DNA of 64,000 nucleotides from an uncultured Bacteroidales bacterium (GTDB lineage Bacteria > Bacteroidota > Bacteroidia > Bacteroidales > F082). Below are positions 52,341 through 62,006 of this stretch, one piece after another. The stretch's first letter is position 1. Each line of letters opens with the position of its first letter. Both the position numbers and the translations under genes were made by a program. A model generated the notes under the pieces. It made no database searches, was not told the origin of the DNA, and saw only the letters and a program-made list of their open reading frames with translations. The stretch spans positions 31,009 through 95,008 of the forward strand of contig CAJOIF010000002.1 in the NCBI GenBank assembly GCA_905234765.1. The letters run 5' to 3'.

Positions 52341-53468
52341 CTATCTGACCATCAGATATACCGCCAAAGCCAACGCCAATACGAGCCCAATACTCAGCCA
52401 GATGATTTTGCGCTTCTGCTCGTTCAGCTTGGTGGCCATCCACTTCACCTTGCCCTTCATGTCGGCCATCTCCTCCACGTTTCGCTTCTCTCGCTCCACA
52501 TATCCAGCGCGTTCCTCCTTGAAGTCCTTCTCCTGCTTCGTGATGCGTTTCTCCAGGTTGGCGATTTGGTCGGCATACTGCTTGCTCACCTGTTGCACCA
52601 GCAGGGCCTTCGACTTGGCTTTCATCTCAGCCACGCGTTCCACCAACTCGTTGAGGTACTGTCCCAAGGCTGTGGGTGTGGCCACTTCCTTGTCGGCAAT
52701 TTCCTTGAAAGTGAGACGTTCCTCGGGGTGACCCACGGCAGCGACGACGGGCGTGTTGAGGTGGCTAAGGGTCTCGAGCACGTCAAGGTGGTCAAGGCGT
52801 TCTATGCCGATGCCGCCGCCGCGCACCACGGCCATCATGTCGAAGCCCTGGCTGTCGATCTCGCAGAGGCATTGGCACAATGGTGCCGCCTTGAAGAAGT
52901 CGGAGCGGAACTCGGTGAAGTCGATGGCGGCCTTGGCGGCCTGTATGCCCGCCTCGAAATCCGACATAGTGATGGAGTTGTTGGCCAGCAGCAGGGCCAC
53001 GCGAGGGCGTTCGTCGGCGAGCAGGCGTTTCTCCAGCACGCCGTCCACATTGCGGAAGCCGGCTTGTGCCTTATGGCGGCGCAGCTCGGCCTTCTTTTGG
53101 TCGGCGAGGCTGACGGCTTGTTCCTGCAGCTTCTCGACACGGGTCACGTTGAGGGTGATCTGCACGCTGGCGCGCGGGTCGATCTTGCGGTCGAGGATGC
53201 CGCCCACGGTGACGAGGTTGCCGTCGGCGAGGCTCTCATATAGCTCTTTGGGGATGCGGAGCGTGATTTCCTCTTGCGAGGACTCGTCGCGCAAGCCAGC
53301 GTAGGCATAGGCCCACTGCGGGTTGTTCTGGCGTTGCTGGTAGATGCCGCGAAGGCTGACGAGCTTGGCGAACTCGTTCTGTCGGCCCAGGGCCGCGCTG
53401 AAGATGGCGATGAGCTCTGAGGGCTTGTAGGTTGGGAAATTGTCGTTGGTAGTGGGTTTGTCGGACAT
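52341..53468 (-). CDS. XseA-like (exonuclease VII large subunit) protein with membrane tail
   Basis: 375 residues. N-terminal OB-fold-like region (about 12-110; YKPSELIAIFSAALG, EITLRIPKELYESL). Catalytic-type domain: MMAVVRGGGIGIERLDHLD at about 220 and NTPVVAAVGHPEERLTFKEI at about 245, equivalent to RGGGS and GHE in XseA. A long coiled coil follows (about 260-340), then a C-terminal membrane helix (IIWLSIGLVLALALAVYLMV, 355-374). Canonical XseA has no membrane anchor. There is no xseB nearby. With AbiH upstream, a specialised defence role is plausible. A -7 box TATCTTTGC at 53503-53495 gives it its own promoter. Confidence 0.82.
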   Translation of the reverse strand: MSDKPTTNDNFPTYKPSELIAIFSAALGRQNEFAKLVSLRGIYQQRQNNPQWAYAYAGLRDESSQEEITLRIPKELYESLADGNLVTVGGILDRKIDPRASVQITLNVTRVEKLQEQAVSLADQKKAELRRHKAQAGFRNVDGVLEKRLLADERPRVALLLANNSITMSDFEAGIQAAKAAIDFTEFRSDFFKAAPLCQCLCEIDSQGFDMMAVVRGGGIGIERLDHLDVLETLSHLNTPVVAAVGHPEERLTFKEIADKEVATPTALGQYLNELVERVAEMKAKSKALLVQQVSKQYADQIANLEKRITKQEKDFKEERAGYVEREKRNVEEMADMKGKVKWMATKLNEQKRKIIWLSIGLVLALALAVYLMVR

Positions 53469-53494
53469 GAGTGACTGGGGTTAGATTAGTTGCG

Positions 53495-53503
53495 GCAAAG
53501 ATA
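53495..53503 (-). promoter_or_regulatory. -7 promoter box of the XseA-like gene
   Basis: TATCTTTGC on the minus strand, 26 bases before the start at 53468, between AbiH and this gene. Confidence 0.55.
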
Positions 53504-53546
53504 AGAGTTTTCTTTGGCTTTATGGTATAGTATCACACCGCTAAAC

Positions 53547-54824
53547 TTATGAAACCTTTTTACTTAGGTCGCTATATGGCTCACAAAACTCTTTGTTCAC
53601 CACCCTATCGCGCATCAACTTCATATCGGTGAAGTTTCGGGATATATTTTGAATAAGATCCATGTAATTGTCTTTCCCATCTGGTTTTATGTAATAAAAC
53701 GGCTTTATGGAAACGCAGTTCTTATGCTCAAACAATGTATTTAACAATGTCCTGTCGGAATTTCCACAGGAATGACCCATAATGAAGACCTGATATGTAT
53801 CCGATTCAATAAAATCAAGGAGATTACGATAGTTTGGTGATTCCAAGTATTTGATGGATTTGATGTTGTTCAGATACTCATTGTCGTTCTTGTTTGAGAG
53901 TTTTTTGTAGTTCTCATCCATCTCATCTCCATAACCAAATATCACACTTTCAGGGTTTGACAGCTCGCCATGGATGTGGTTTACATTAAACCTTTCAATA
54001 TTTGGAAGATATGAATCTGCAACATTCGTATAATTGAAATTTACCATCAGTATTCTATCGGGAAAGAAAAACCCTTTTGGAATACTACTGTTTTCCATTT
54101 TCTCTATACCAACCTTTTTAATTCTTTCAGAATTATCACTCAAATAATTATACACATCACTAGTGGCATTTTTCTGCTGTTCATTATGTAAATATGATGA
54201 AATCAACATATCCCATTGCTCGCCACGATAATTGACTCGTTGTTGTAACATATTTCCCCACAAATCCATTGAGCCAATGGCCATATCCCTTTTATTGAAA
54301 GGCGCAAGCATCATCTTTTTTATAATTTCCTTAACTAACTCTTTTGGAGCAGCATTTTGAATCTCATTTAAATAATCAATAAGCCTATTTCTAATTACCG
54401 ACAATTCAAAGTTGACCTTTTCCGGTTTCTCATTATCGTTGCTCAAATGCTTAAAATATACATTCTCTATATCAACCCACTTTCTTTTATTTAGTTGTTT
54501 GCATAATTCTTCCAAAATCGGACTTGTGATAACAACATCGGACCATTCCTTATTGCTTTTGGCAAATTCAAGAATCTCTTTGTTTTTCCATGGTTTATAC
54601 GGATCTTTTATTCTGATATACCAGTCCCAAATAGAAACCCAATTAATCTCACTATTGCTACCATTTAACCTAAAAGACACCAAGCCATCTTCTTCCAATC
54701 TGCTTTCACTATGCAATAACTGTTTCTTCCACTCGCCCCAATACCAATCAATAAAATCTGCATAACTTGTTTTCAAGCCATGCGCCAAATCAAAGCCGTT
54801 TCCTACGAGAATAATTCTATTCAT
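53547..54824 (-). CDS. AbiH-type abortive-infection protein
   Basis: 425 residues. It opens with the AbiH signature RIILVGNGFDLAHGLKTSYA followed by DFIDWYW, and later has MVNFNYTNVADSYLPN and HIHGELSNPESVIFGYGDEM plus FIMGHSCGNSDRTLLN. AbiH proteins, first found in Lactococcus, provide phage resistance and are related to SIR2-like folds; mechanism is not settled. Markedly AT-rich relative to core genes. It sits 50 bases downstream of the GIY-YIG gene. Confidence 0.92.
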   Translation of the reverse strand: MNRIILVGNGFDLAHGLKTSYADFIDWYWGEWKKQLLHSESRLEEDGLVSFRLNGSNSEINWVSIWDWYIRIKDPYKPWKNKEILEFAKSNKEWSDVVITSPILEELCKQLNKRKWVDIENVYFKHLSNDNEKPEKVNFELSVIRNRLIDYLNEIQNAAPKELVKEIIKKMMLAPFNKRDMAIGSMDLWGNMLQQRVNYRGEQWDMLISSYLHNEQQKNATSDVYNYLSDNSERIKKVGIEKMENSSIPKGFFFPDRILMVNFNYTNVADSYLPNIERFNVNHIHGELSNPESVIFGYGDEMDENYKKLSNKNDNEYLNNIKSIKYLESPNYRNLLDFIESDTYQVFIMGHSCGNSDRTLLNTLFEHKNCVSIKPFYYIKPDGKDNYMDLIQNISRNFTDMKLMRDRVVNKEFCEPYSDLSKKVS

Positions 54825-54874
54825 TTTACTTTAGTTACAAATATTTGTTTTCTACCTAGATTTTGTAAAAGAAA

Positions 54875-55660
54875 CTATATTCCAGCGGATGCAAGTCTGT
54901 AATCATTTATGACCTTGTTTTTGTGACTCATAACTTCTTTCCAGATAGTTTGTCTTATATCTTCAATCCAATTATCTTCAATAGCTCTTTTGATTAACTT
55001 GTCAAATAGATATTTCTCTTTCTCGGCACCTATTGGCTCTTCTAACTTACCATTCTCATCATAACCAAAATCGCCGATATCATACACGAAAGGAAAGTCT
55101 CTATATCTCTTAAAATAGCCGCAAAAGGTCGTTTCTTTCATTGTTGTATCATCCATAAACTTATAACCATACCAAACATATCTTTCATCTTTATCGAGTT
55201 TTTCATGGGTTTCACAGACTTTTGGCTTTATGCGCTCAAAAAGCATATACTCAAAGTACGACAACGCTTCACCCCATTTTTGTTCATCAAACAATTCATA
55301 CCATTTCTCATCAAGAATCTTTTGTGCCAATGGTTTTCTCTCACCACCTAGGAGCATGTTATAACCTTTGGCAATGTTTGCTGAATCATACTCTGAAATA
55401 TACTTCCTCTCTAATTTATTTAGTTTTTCAACAAGTAATGTCGGCTTCTTTTCATCAACTTCGACCTCTTCCAACACCTCTATTTTGATGTTTTCATTCC
55501 CATATTTGCGAATTGCGGCATCACATACCATTTTTGAGCGTAATCTTTTAGAATTACTAACATGTTCCTGCCATCGTTTCTCAACGCTTGTTGAGGTTTG
55601 CCCGATATATACTTTGCCATTCGGGTATGTGTACTTGTATATGTATCCTTTTAATGACAT
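54875..55660 (-). CDS. GIY-YIG endonuclease domain protein
   Basis: 261 residues. The ATG at 55660 has GGAGGG 11 bases upstream, while the longer frame would need a TTG start. The N-terminal GIY-YIG domain reads KGYIYKYTYPNGKVYIGQT, SVEKRWQEHVS, ERKYISEYDS and KGYNMLLGGE. The C-terminal ~150 residues are an uncharacterised extension (YVWYGYKFMDDTTMKETTF). Possibly a homing-type or defence nuclease. AT-rich. It follows hsdR by 44 bases on the same strand. Confidence 0.85.
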   Translation of the reverse strand: MSLKGYIYKYTYPNGKVYIGQTSTSVEKRWQEHVSNSKRLRSKMVCDAAIRKYGNENIKIEVLEEVEVDEKKPTLLVEKLNKLERKYISEYDSANIAKGYNMLLGGERKPLAQKILDEKWYELFDEQKWGEALSYFEYMLFERIKPKVCETHEKLDKDERYVWYGYKFMDDTTMKETTFCGYFKRYRDFPFVYDIGDFGYDENGKLEEPIGAEKEKYLFDKLIKRAIEDNWIEDIRQTIWKEVMSHKNKVINDYRLASAGI

Positions 55661-55704
55661 TCTTTGTTGTTTTATCCCTCCAAACAACTCATCTATCTTC
55701 GCCT

Positions 55705-58700
55705 TTATTCCTCAGCCGCCATAGAAACGGGACTCTCATTATTGAGTTCATAACTAACAGGTCTGATCCCTAAATTCATTGTTGGCGTGTGGCTTTTGTA
55801 GTTCTCCACCTGTTCAAGTACTTTTTCAAACACTTCTTCGTCCCACTCGGGCGGATAACCTTCTTTATAGATAAGATACGTTAGCTGTGAAGCCAACTCG
55901 TTTCTAAGATTTGTGTTGTTTAACCAATCCGCGTAGACAGCAGTGTCATCGATGAGCAATTTGATTTTCTTAGCAAGCTCTATGCAGCGTTCGTCAGCAT
56001 ACTCAAAGTGATGAGTGTCCCGCACTTCTGTCAACACGTCATAAAATGCCTTTTCCTCAAAGGTGATGCCCAACTCTTTGAATTTTTCACTGTCCACCTT
56101 CAAATCGTTCAATATTTGAAGCAGTTGGTCTGAAAGAGCATTCACCTTGTCTTCCACTATGCTCACCACACCCGTTACAACACCTTCAGTGACCTCATTG
56201 GTAAAGGTCAGCTTGTCGCGTGTGTTGTATTCGTCGATGGTTTTTTCCAACATAGCCTGGAATTTTTCAGATTGCAGCTTGTTGGTTCTGCTATAGGCTT
56301 TGATAGCCCTGGCCACCAACTTACATAACAATTGGAACTTCGTGTATGGCATTTTCACATCTTCCAACTCTTGAACAAAGGTGTCGCCAAAAATGTTCTC
56401 TTCTTGTCCTTCGTCAAGAACGCGTTCCACTCCACTGGCCATTATTGCCTCTTTCACCATCTGCTCCACATGTTTGTTCATACTTTCCGTGTCGTGTTCC
56501 GTAGCAGTCATCTTGATGACATAAGAACAAATCCCCATGAAGCACTGGCTCCACATCACCTCTTCATCTGACAAAACACCAGCAGGACTACAGATATTGA
56601 AGGCAGAACGAAGTCGTTTCACATGAGCTTTGAATTGCTTCATAAACGACACCTCTCCTTTCTTTTCCACACTGTTTGCCAAAATATACTCGGCTGCTAC
56701 TTGCAGGAACTGAAGCCTGGCAAGGTCGTTGTCGCCAAAGAAGGGTGTGAAGTCCAACTTAACCAACATTTCTTGCAGGATTTTCAACTCGTTTTGCAAG
56801 ATTTCGTGTGCCGCATCCACATCTTCTTTAGGGCCAACCTCGCCACCATATTGTTTCATGGCTTTCTTCATTTCCTCACGGATTCCGATATAATCAACTA
56901 CAAAGCCAAACTCTTTATCCTTGTACCTGCGGTTGACACGAGATATGGTCTGAATCAAGGTGTGTTTCGACAATGGTTTGTCGTTATAAAGGATGGTAAG
57001 GCTGGGTACATCGAAGCCTGTAATCCACATATCTACCACGATAGCGATATGGAAATTTGATTTCTCTGATTTGAATTCCGTGTCAAGGAATTTGCGATAT
57101 TCCTTGCTTCCGGCTCCGCCAAGAAGCTGATATAGTTCCTTTTCATCGTCCTTGTCGGTGGTCATCACCATATTCACAAAGGCCACGTCGTTCAGTTTCT
57201 CTTTCTCATCGGCAGTCAAAGTCAGTTCATTAAGCGCCTTTTTCTTCTCAAACCACTGAGGCATAAAATCGCGCATCTTCCTATAAAGCTTGAAAGCCGT
57301 TGGACGGTCGATACATGTAATCATTGCCTTTTGCAGCCGTGGCTCACCTTCTGTGCGATTGATGTAGTCAGCAATGATATCTTTGGCCACACGTTCCAAA
57401 ACGTCATCATCGCCGATGATGACTTGCATGCTCGACATGGCTGCCTTGCTTTTCTCAATATCCTCCTTGGTGGCTCCTTCATCGGCGCAAAGCCTATAAT
57501 AAGCCTCAACCTTTTCTGCTTCCTCTCTGTTCAAGAACACACGAGCCAAACGCGGGTCATACTTGATGGGCACCGTAATGCCATCAGCCTCCGACTCACG
57601 CATGGTGTATTGATCAACCACCTCTCCAAACACGTGGACGGTTTCGTCAATAGGTGTTCCTGTGAAACCGACATAAGTTGCATTAGGCAGCGCATCGCGC
57701 AAATACTTGGCGAAGCCAAAAGTTACCTTGGCACCAATCTTTTCATCAGCGACCATTGCTTCAGCATTCTTGTTACCTTCATTGATAACCAGGTGTGTAC
57801 CCAAGTTGTTTTGAGTACGATGGGCCTCATCGCTCATGCATATCACATTGCTGCGTTCCGTCAACAGGCCTGTGCTTTCGGCAAACTTTTGTATGGTGGT
57901 GACATACACGCCGCCAGACTTTCTTAACGACATCTCTTCAGCCAACTGCTGTCGGCTCTCGAACACTTCCACCGCATCGTCCTCCAAGAATCGTTTCGAG
58001 CGGCCAAAGAGTTTGCCGCTTTGCGTTTCCAAGTCCTCACGGTCAACGATAATCAATATGGTTGGACTTCCCAGCTGGCTCTTGCAGCGCAAGGCCAATT
58101 GACGAGCCAAGAAAAGCATCGTGTATGTCTTACCGCATCCAGTAGCGCCAAAATAAGTGCCACCCTTTCCGTCGCCGCCAACAGAGCGCAAATGGGTCAG
58201 GATATGATCGCGGAGTTTACGAGTTGCAAAGAATTGCGGATAACGACAAACAATTTCCGTATTGTCGTCCTCTTTTGATGGGTCGGGGAAATAGACAAAG
58301 TCGCGCAATAATTCTAAAATACGTTCAGGCGACAAGGCTCCTTTGATTAGCGTTCGCAAAGTGTCGAGTCCTTTACCTGCCTTGTCTTCATTTTCCACCT
58401 TTTTCCATTCGTAGAAGAACTCGAAAGGGGTGAAAGGTGTGCCCAATTGGTTCTTGGCACCATCGCTGACAACGGCCAAGGCACAAAAACGCAAAAGTGA
58501 CGGAATGTCGCGCATATAGCGGGTGCAGATTTGTGTATGGGCATCTCTTACCGTGGCATTTATTTTGGTAGGATTCTTCAATTCCAAAATACACACGGGG
58601 ATGCCATTCACAAATAGTAAGATGTCGGGACGGCGGTTCGCCTGCCCCTGTTCCATAACAAACTGGTTTACACAACGGAAAATATTATGTCCAGGATGCT

Positions 58701-59040
58701 CAAAGTCGATATACTCCATACGGAAAGGCGTGCCTCTGTTGTCGCTATAAACAAAGTCAAAGCCGTCGCGATACAACAAGAAAGCGTTTTGGGCTGCATA
58801 GTAGTCGTTCTGGCCTCCCACATTCCTCAGGTTGGCTACCACCGTATCCAATTCGGCAGTCGTCAATTGCTTGTCCTTGTACTGCGCATTGAGGAATGTC
58901 CGCAAATCGTCTTCAATGATTGGGTCAGTATACTTCCTATGCACATCGTCGCCAAAGGTATAGGTCCACTTGACTTCCTTAAGCAATTGTATCGTAGCCT
59001 CCTCGAACTGGCTTTCGTAATATTTTCCTTTGTTGGACAT
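55705..59040 (-). CDS. hsdR: Type I restriction enzyme R subunit
   Basis: 1111 residues. An N-terminal PD-(D/E)xK nuclease (RRPDILLFVNGIPVCILELK, core at about 138-153) is followed by an SF2 translocase: Walker A GATGCGKT at about 303, DEAHRTQNNLG at about 402, VGFTGTPIDETVHVFG, then helicase motif VI TISRVNRRYKD. HsdR cuts DNA remote from the recognition site after ATP-driven translocation, in complex with HsdM and HsdS. It begins 6 bases after the OLD gene ends. Confidence 0.96.
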   Translation of the reverse strand: MSNKGKYYESQFEEATIQLLKEVKWTYTFGDDVHRKYTDPIIEDDLRTFLNAQYKDKQLTTAELDTVVANLRNVGGQNDYYAAQNAFLLYRDGFDFVYSDNRGTPFRMEYIDFEHPGHNIFRCVNQFVMEQGQANRRPDILLFVNGIPVCILELKNPTKINATVRDAHTQICTRYMRDIPSLLRFCALAVVSDGAKNQLGTPFTPFEFFYEWKKVENEDKAGKGLDTLRTLIKGALSPERILELLRDFVYFPDPSKEDDNTEIVCRYPQFFATRKLRDHILTHLRSVGGDGKGGTYFGATGCGKTYTMLFLARQLALRCKSQLGSPTILIIVDREDLETQSGKLFGRSKRFLEDDAVEVFESRQQLAEEMSLRKSGGVYVTTIQKFAESTGLLTERSNVICMSDEAHRTQNNLGTHLVINEGNKNAEAMVADEKIGAKVTFGFAKYLRDALPNATYVGFTGTPIDETVHVFGEVVDQYTMRESEADGITVPIKYDPRLARVFLNREEAEKVEAYYRLCADEGATKEDIEKSKAAMSSMQVIIGDDDVLERVAKDIIADYINRTEGEPRLQKAMITCIDRPTAFKLYRKMRDFMPQWFEKKKALNELTLTADEKEKLNDVAFVNMVMTTDKDDEKELYQLLGGAGSKEYRKFLDTEFKSEKSNFHIAIVVDMWITGFDVPSLTILYNDKPLSKHTLIQTISRVNRRYKDKEFGFVVDYIGIREEMKKAMKQYGGEVGPKEDVDAAHEILQNELKILQEMLVKLDFTPFFGDNDLARLQFLQVAAEYILANSVEKKGEVSFMKQFKAHVKRLRSAFNICSPAGVLSDEEVMWSQCFMGICSYVIKMTATEHDTESMNKHVEQMVKEAIMASGVERVLDEGQEENIFGDTFVQELEDVKMPYTKFQLLCKLVARAIKAYSRTNKLQSEKFQAMLEKTIDEYNTRDKLTFTNEVTEGVVTGVVSIVEDKVNALSDQLLQILNDLKVDSEKFKELGITFEEKAFYDVLTEVRDTHHFEYADERCIELAKKIKLLIDDTAVYADWLNNTNLRNELASQLTYLIYKEGYPPEWDEEVFEKVLEQVENYKSHTPTMNLGIRPVSYELNNESPVSMAAEE

Positions 59041-59046
59041 ATCAAT

Positions 59047-60879
59047 TTACTTTCTTATTCTTTCTACAATAGCTTCGGCCAACTTTTTTAAAAGTTTATT
59101 CTTTGATGCTAATGAAGTTTTAGTTGCATTAAACTCTTCTGACAACTGTTTCTTAAAAGCATCCATATCCCAATGCGAATATAGTTTTTTTGACTTCAAC
59201 AATTCCGACACTTGTCTAATTACAGGCAGAGTTGATTGTATCTCAAAGTCTTCAATATCTTCACCATAAGTTTGTTTATAAAACTTTTCAAATTGACTTT
59301 TCACAAAGCCCAAATCCAATGTATCCTCTATCGTGCCTTTATCCACTATATCACCTAACAATTCTCGAATAGTGAAAACATTTTCCTCAGTGTATATTCC
59401 TCCTGTCTTGATTATTTTTTCCTTATCCTTCCGACCTTCCTCATCATCATCAAGCACAACAAGAACTTTTATATTATCATAATTCAGTTTAGAAACTAAG
59501 GTTGTAATATTGCTGCCATACCCATTTGTAATTCCAATATCATCATATCCAATACAACTCAAGGTTTTTTGCAACAATAACTTATCCGAGGCTCCTTCTA
59601 CCAAAACACTATGAGGATTAAGCAAATCCTTATATACATCGATGCCAAAGGCTTCTCTTAAAACTTCATCATCAATAAGATTATCACTATCTTTTATTCT
59701 TTTAAGTTCCGTAATCGCCTTATTATTCTTTTTTACTATAAAATGTCTCTCCTTATATTTCTTATCAATCATGAAAGGTGAATGTGTTGCCAAGAAAACA
59801 TAATTATCTCTCCCAATTTTCAACAATTCTTTTGCCAAATCTCTAATTCCAGATGGATGTAGATGAACCTCTGGCTCATCAATCAAAATCAATTCATTTT
59901 TCCTTTCTCGGTTTTTCGTTTCAAGAGACAAGGATAAGATTAAAGATAAAAACTGTTGCGCCCCTTGGCTTCGTTCGGTTATGGAGAATCTATCATGCTT
60001 ATTTTCGTTGCCTTTGTCCTTAATCAGCAAAGAGAAATTACCCGTCTCGGTTATTTCCATTATCAAATCTATTTTATTATTCCATACTTTACTGATATAA
60101 TCATTCAATGCATCATTTAATCTACTCTCCAATCGGCTTCGGTTTCTCGCATTTGTTATTTTATCAATTGCTTCTTTGATGGCTTTCTTATCCTCATAGC
60201 CACTTAACTTAAAGATATTATACAGAGGCTTGTTAGATCCGATTTTTTCTTTAAAAGTGTTTAAATTCGCATTATATAACAGATATTCACTTGAGGGCTT
60301 CCAAACCGACACCAACGGCTCATGATCGGTAAAAAATGCAGTAACGATATCTTCAAAATAATCATCAAAGTTTTCTTTATTCAACAACACATAGCCTTCT
60401 GATAAACTATCTTCATCCACTACAGATATTGTGTTTTTTCCAGAAACAACCGAGGTTTTTATGTATAGATTATTACTATTAACTTCTACTTCATACTCAT
60501 AGACGACCTTAAAAGTAGAAGAATCATTTGACAAATATACATTCTTTACAATATTCGAGATAGTAAACTCAACGACAAAATCCGAAGTAATCGCATCATT
60601 AACTTTTTCTGATAATGATTCATCTTCTCCTTCTTCAAAGCCCAATGAGAAATAAAGATCACAGTACTTACTATCTTCCTTTTTTTGATTGCAATAATGG
60701 TCAAACGACACTTCATCTAATGGTGCATCAAAAAATGACAAAGCCTCAAGGATATTGCTCTTCCCCGACTCGTTGATGCCTACAAATATCTTTGTATAAC
60801 TATCTCCAACCTTATCAAACGGGATTTCTATTTTATCGATAGATTTAAAGTTCTCGATTTTTACCGATGTAATAATCAT
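59047..60879 (-). CDS. OLD-family ATPase/TOPRIM nuclease inside the RM operon
   Basis: 610 residues. N-terminal ABC/SMC-like ATPase: P-loop GINESGKSN at 34-42, signature SQGAQQFLSLILSL, Walker B LILIDEPEVHLHP at about 330, then LATHSPFMID. C-terminal TOPRIM nuclease: VLVEGASDK (about 426, catalytic Glu) and VLDDDEEGRKDKEK (about 477, metal Asps). OLD proteins exclude phages, for example P2 Old; some pair with UvrD-like helicases (Gabija), but none is here. Between hsdS (11 bases upstream) and hsdR (6 bases downstream). AT-rich compared with hsdR. Confidence 0.92.
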   Translation of the reverse strand: MIITSVKIENFKSIDKIEIPFDKVGDSYTKIFVGINESGKSNILEALSFFDAPLDEVSFDHYCNQKKEDSKYCDLYFSLGFEEGEDESLSEKVNDAITSDFVVEFTISNIVKNVYLSNDSSTFKVVYEYEVEVNSNNLYIKTSVVSGKNTISVVDEDSLSEGYVLLNKENFDDYFEDIVTAFFTDHEPLVSVWKPSSEYLLYNANLNTFKEKIGSNKPLYNIFKLSGYEDKKAIKEAIDKITNARNRSRLESRLNDALNDYISKVWNNKIDLIMEITETGNFSLLIKDKGNENKHDRFSITERSQGAQQFLSLILSLSLETKNRERKNELILIDEPEVHLHPSGIRDLAKELLKIGRDNYVFLATHSPFMIDKKYKERHFIVKKNNKAITELKRIKDSDNLIDDEVLREAFGIDVYKDLLNPHSVLVEGASDKLLLQKTLSCIGYDDIGITNGYGSNITTLVSKLNYDNIKVLVVLDDDEEGRKDKEKIIKTGGIYTEENVFTIRELLGDIVDKGTIEDTLDLGFVKSQFEKFYKQTYGEDIEDFEIQSTLPVIRQVSELLKSKKLYSHWDMDAFKKQLSEEFNATKTSLASKNKLLKKLAEAIVERIRK

Positions 60880-60890
60880 ATTCTATTCTC

Positions 60891-62006
60891 CTATTTGTTT
60901 TCTGAATGAATAATATGTTGCAGCAAAGCCGGACAAACTTCTCTCGAAAGTCTGTCTGCCTCTGCCGCTATTTGCTTTGCTTCATTGGCGCATTTGTATA
61001 TGTTTACTATGGCTTGTTGAACCTCTAGAGGTGGAAGAGGAATTTTCACTCTTCTCATTTCATCCATTTCAAAGAATTCATGCGCACTTCCCTTTGACAT
61101 ATATCGTGCATATCTATCAAATTCTGGACGAGACACCCACATCCATAGAAAGTATGGATTTAGGCTTTCTTCATCAATAACCTTAAACACACCATATGCA
61201 GATGAAACTGTACAATCTGGACCAGTCCTATATGCAATGGAAATCTTTTCACCATTTCTTGTTGTAGCTCTATTATACCCAAAAAAGCCAGTTCTTACAA
61301 TTTTGTCTGCTTTTGAATTTGCTGCAACTTGCTTTGGGTCTTGAAACACTTTCGTATTTGCAATTCCTTGTGATAATGTGATTGACAAATCACTATTTCT
61401 TTCGTCAACTTCCTCAATATACGGCCCAATCTCTTGAGCAGGATACTTATGCTTCAATTCCTGAATATAACTCTGGCAGAGTTGCATCAGCGGTGCGGCC
61501 TTGGCTTCGTTCTGCTCCTTGATTTCCCTGAATGCTTTCCATGCATTTACCACTTTTTGCTGGTCTTCCGGAGAAGGGACACAAACATTTGTCAACTTCA
61601 TACTCTCGAAAGTAAATGCCTCTCTTGCACTACCCCATGAATTGAAGCGAGCATACCTATCAAATTCCGGCTTGCTAAATATAAGATACAAATAGTCTGG
61701 AAGAAGTTTATGTTCATCTGTTATACGGAACACAATATAAGACGAAGAAACGATGTAAGTATCATTTGAAGTGTTTTGAGCCAAGGAGATTTTCTCACCA
61801 TTACGCGAGGTTATTGTAACGAAGCAAAACTCATTTGGTCTTACTAGTTTGTATGGAGTCAAAGAAACTCCATCCATATTTGCCTTTGATTCAATAAAAA
61901 CCTTATTAATGCCCACACCTCTTAATGCAGACAATCCATAGTTATTGTCCGTATTCCGATCGTCGCATTCGACAATGTATTTCCCTAACTTCTCATGGTT
62001 ACTCAT
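60891..62006 (-). CDS. hsdS: Type I RM specificity subunit
   Basis: 371 residues from the ATG at 62006, which overlaps the hsdM stop by 8 bases (ATGAGTAA). It has two target-recognition domains (about 1-145 and 195-330), each followed by a spacer helix (QQKVVNAWKAFREIKEQNEA; QQAIVNIYKCANEAKQIAAE). The two TRDs are clearly related to each other and share TSRNGEKIS/TTRNGEKIS and PEFDRYAR. HsdS selects the bipartite DNA site. AT-rich, as specificity subunits often are after exchange. Confidence 0.94.
   Translation of the reverse strand: MSNHEKLGKYIVECDDRNTDNNYGLSALRGVGINKVFIESKANMDGVSLTPYKLVRPNEFCFVTITSRNGEKISLAQNTSNDTYIVSSSYIVFRITDEHKLLPDYLYLIFSKPEFDRYARFNSWGSAREAFTFESMKLTNVCVPSPEDQQKVVNAWKAFREIKEQNEAKAAPLMQLCQSYIQELKHKYPAQEIGPYIEEVDERNSDLSITLSQGIANTKVFQDPKQVAANSKADKIVRTGFFGYNRATTRNGEKISIAYRTGPDCTVSSAYGVFKVIDEESLNPYFLWMWVSRPEFDRYARYMSKGSAHEFFEMDEMRRVKIPLPPLEVQQAIVNIYKCANEAKQIAAEADRLSREVCPALLQHIIHSENK

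Noticed and set aside
59047..60879. Gabija system (GajA-like OLD nuclease)
   Set aside because: The protein is OLD-like, but there is no UvrD-type helicase (GajB) next to it; the neighbours are hsdS and hsdR.
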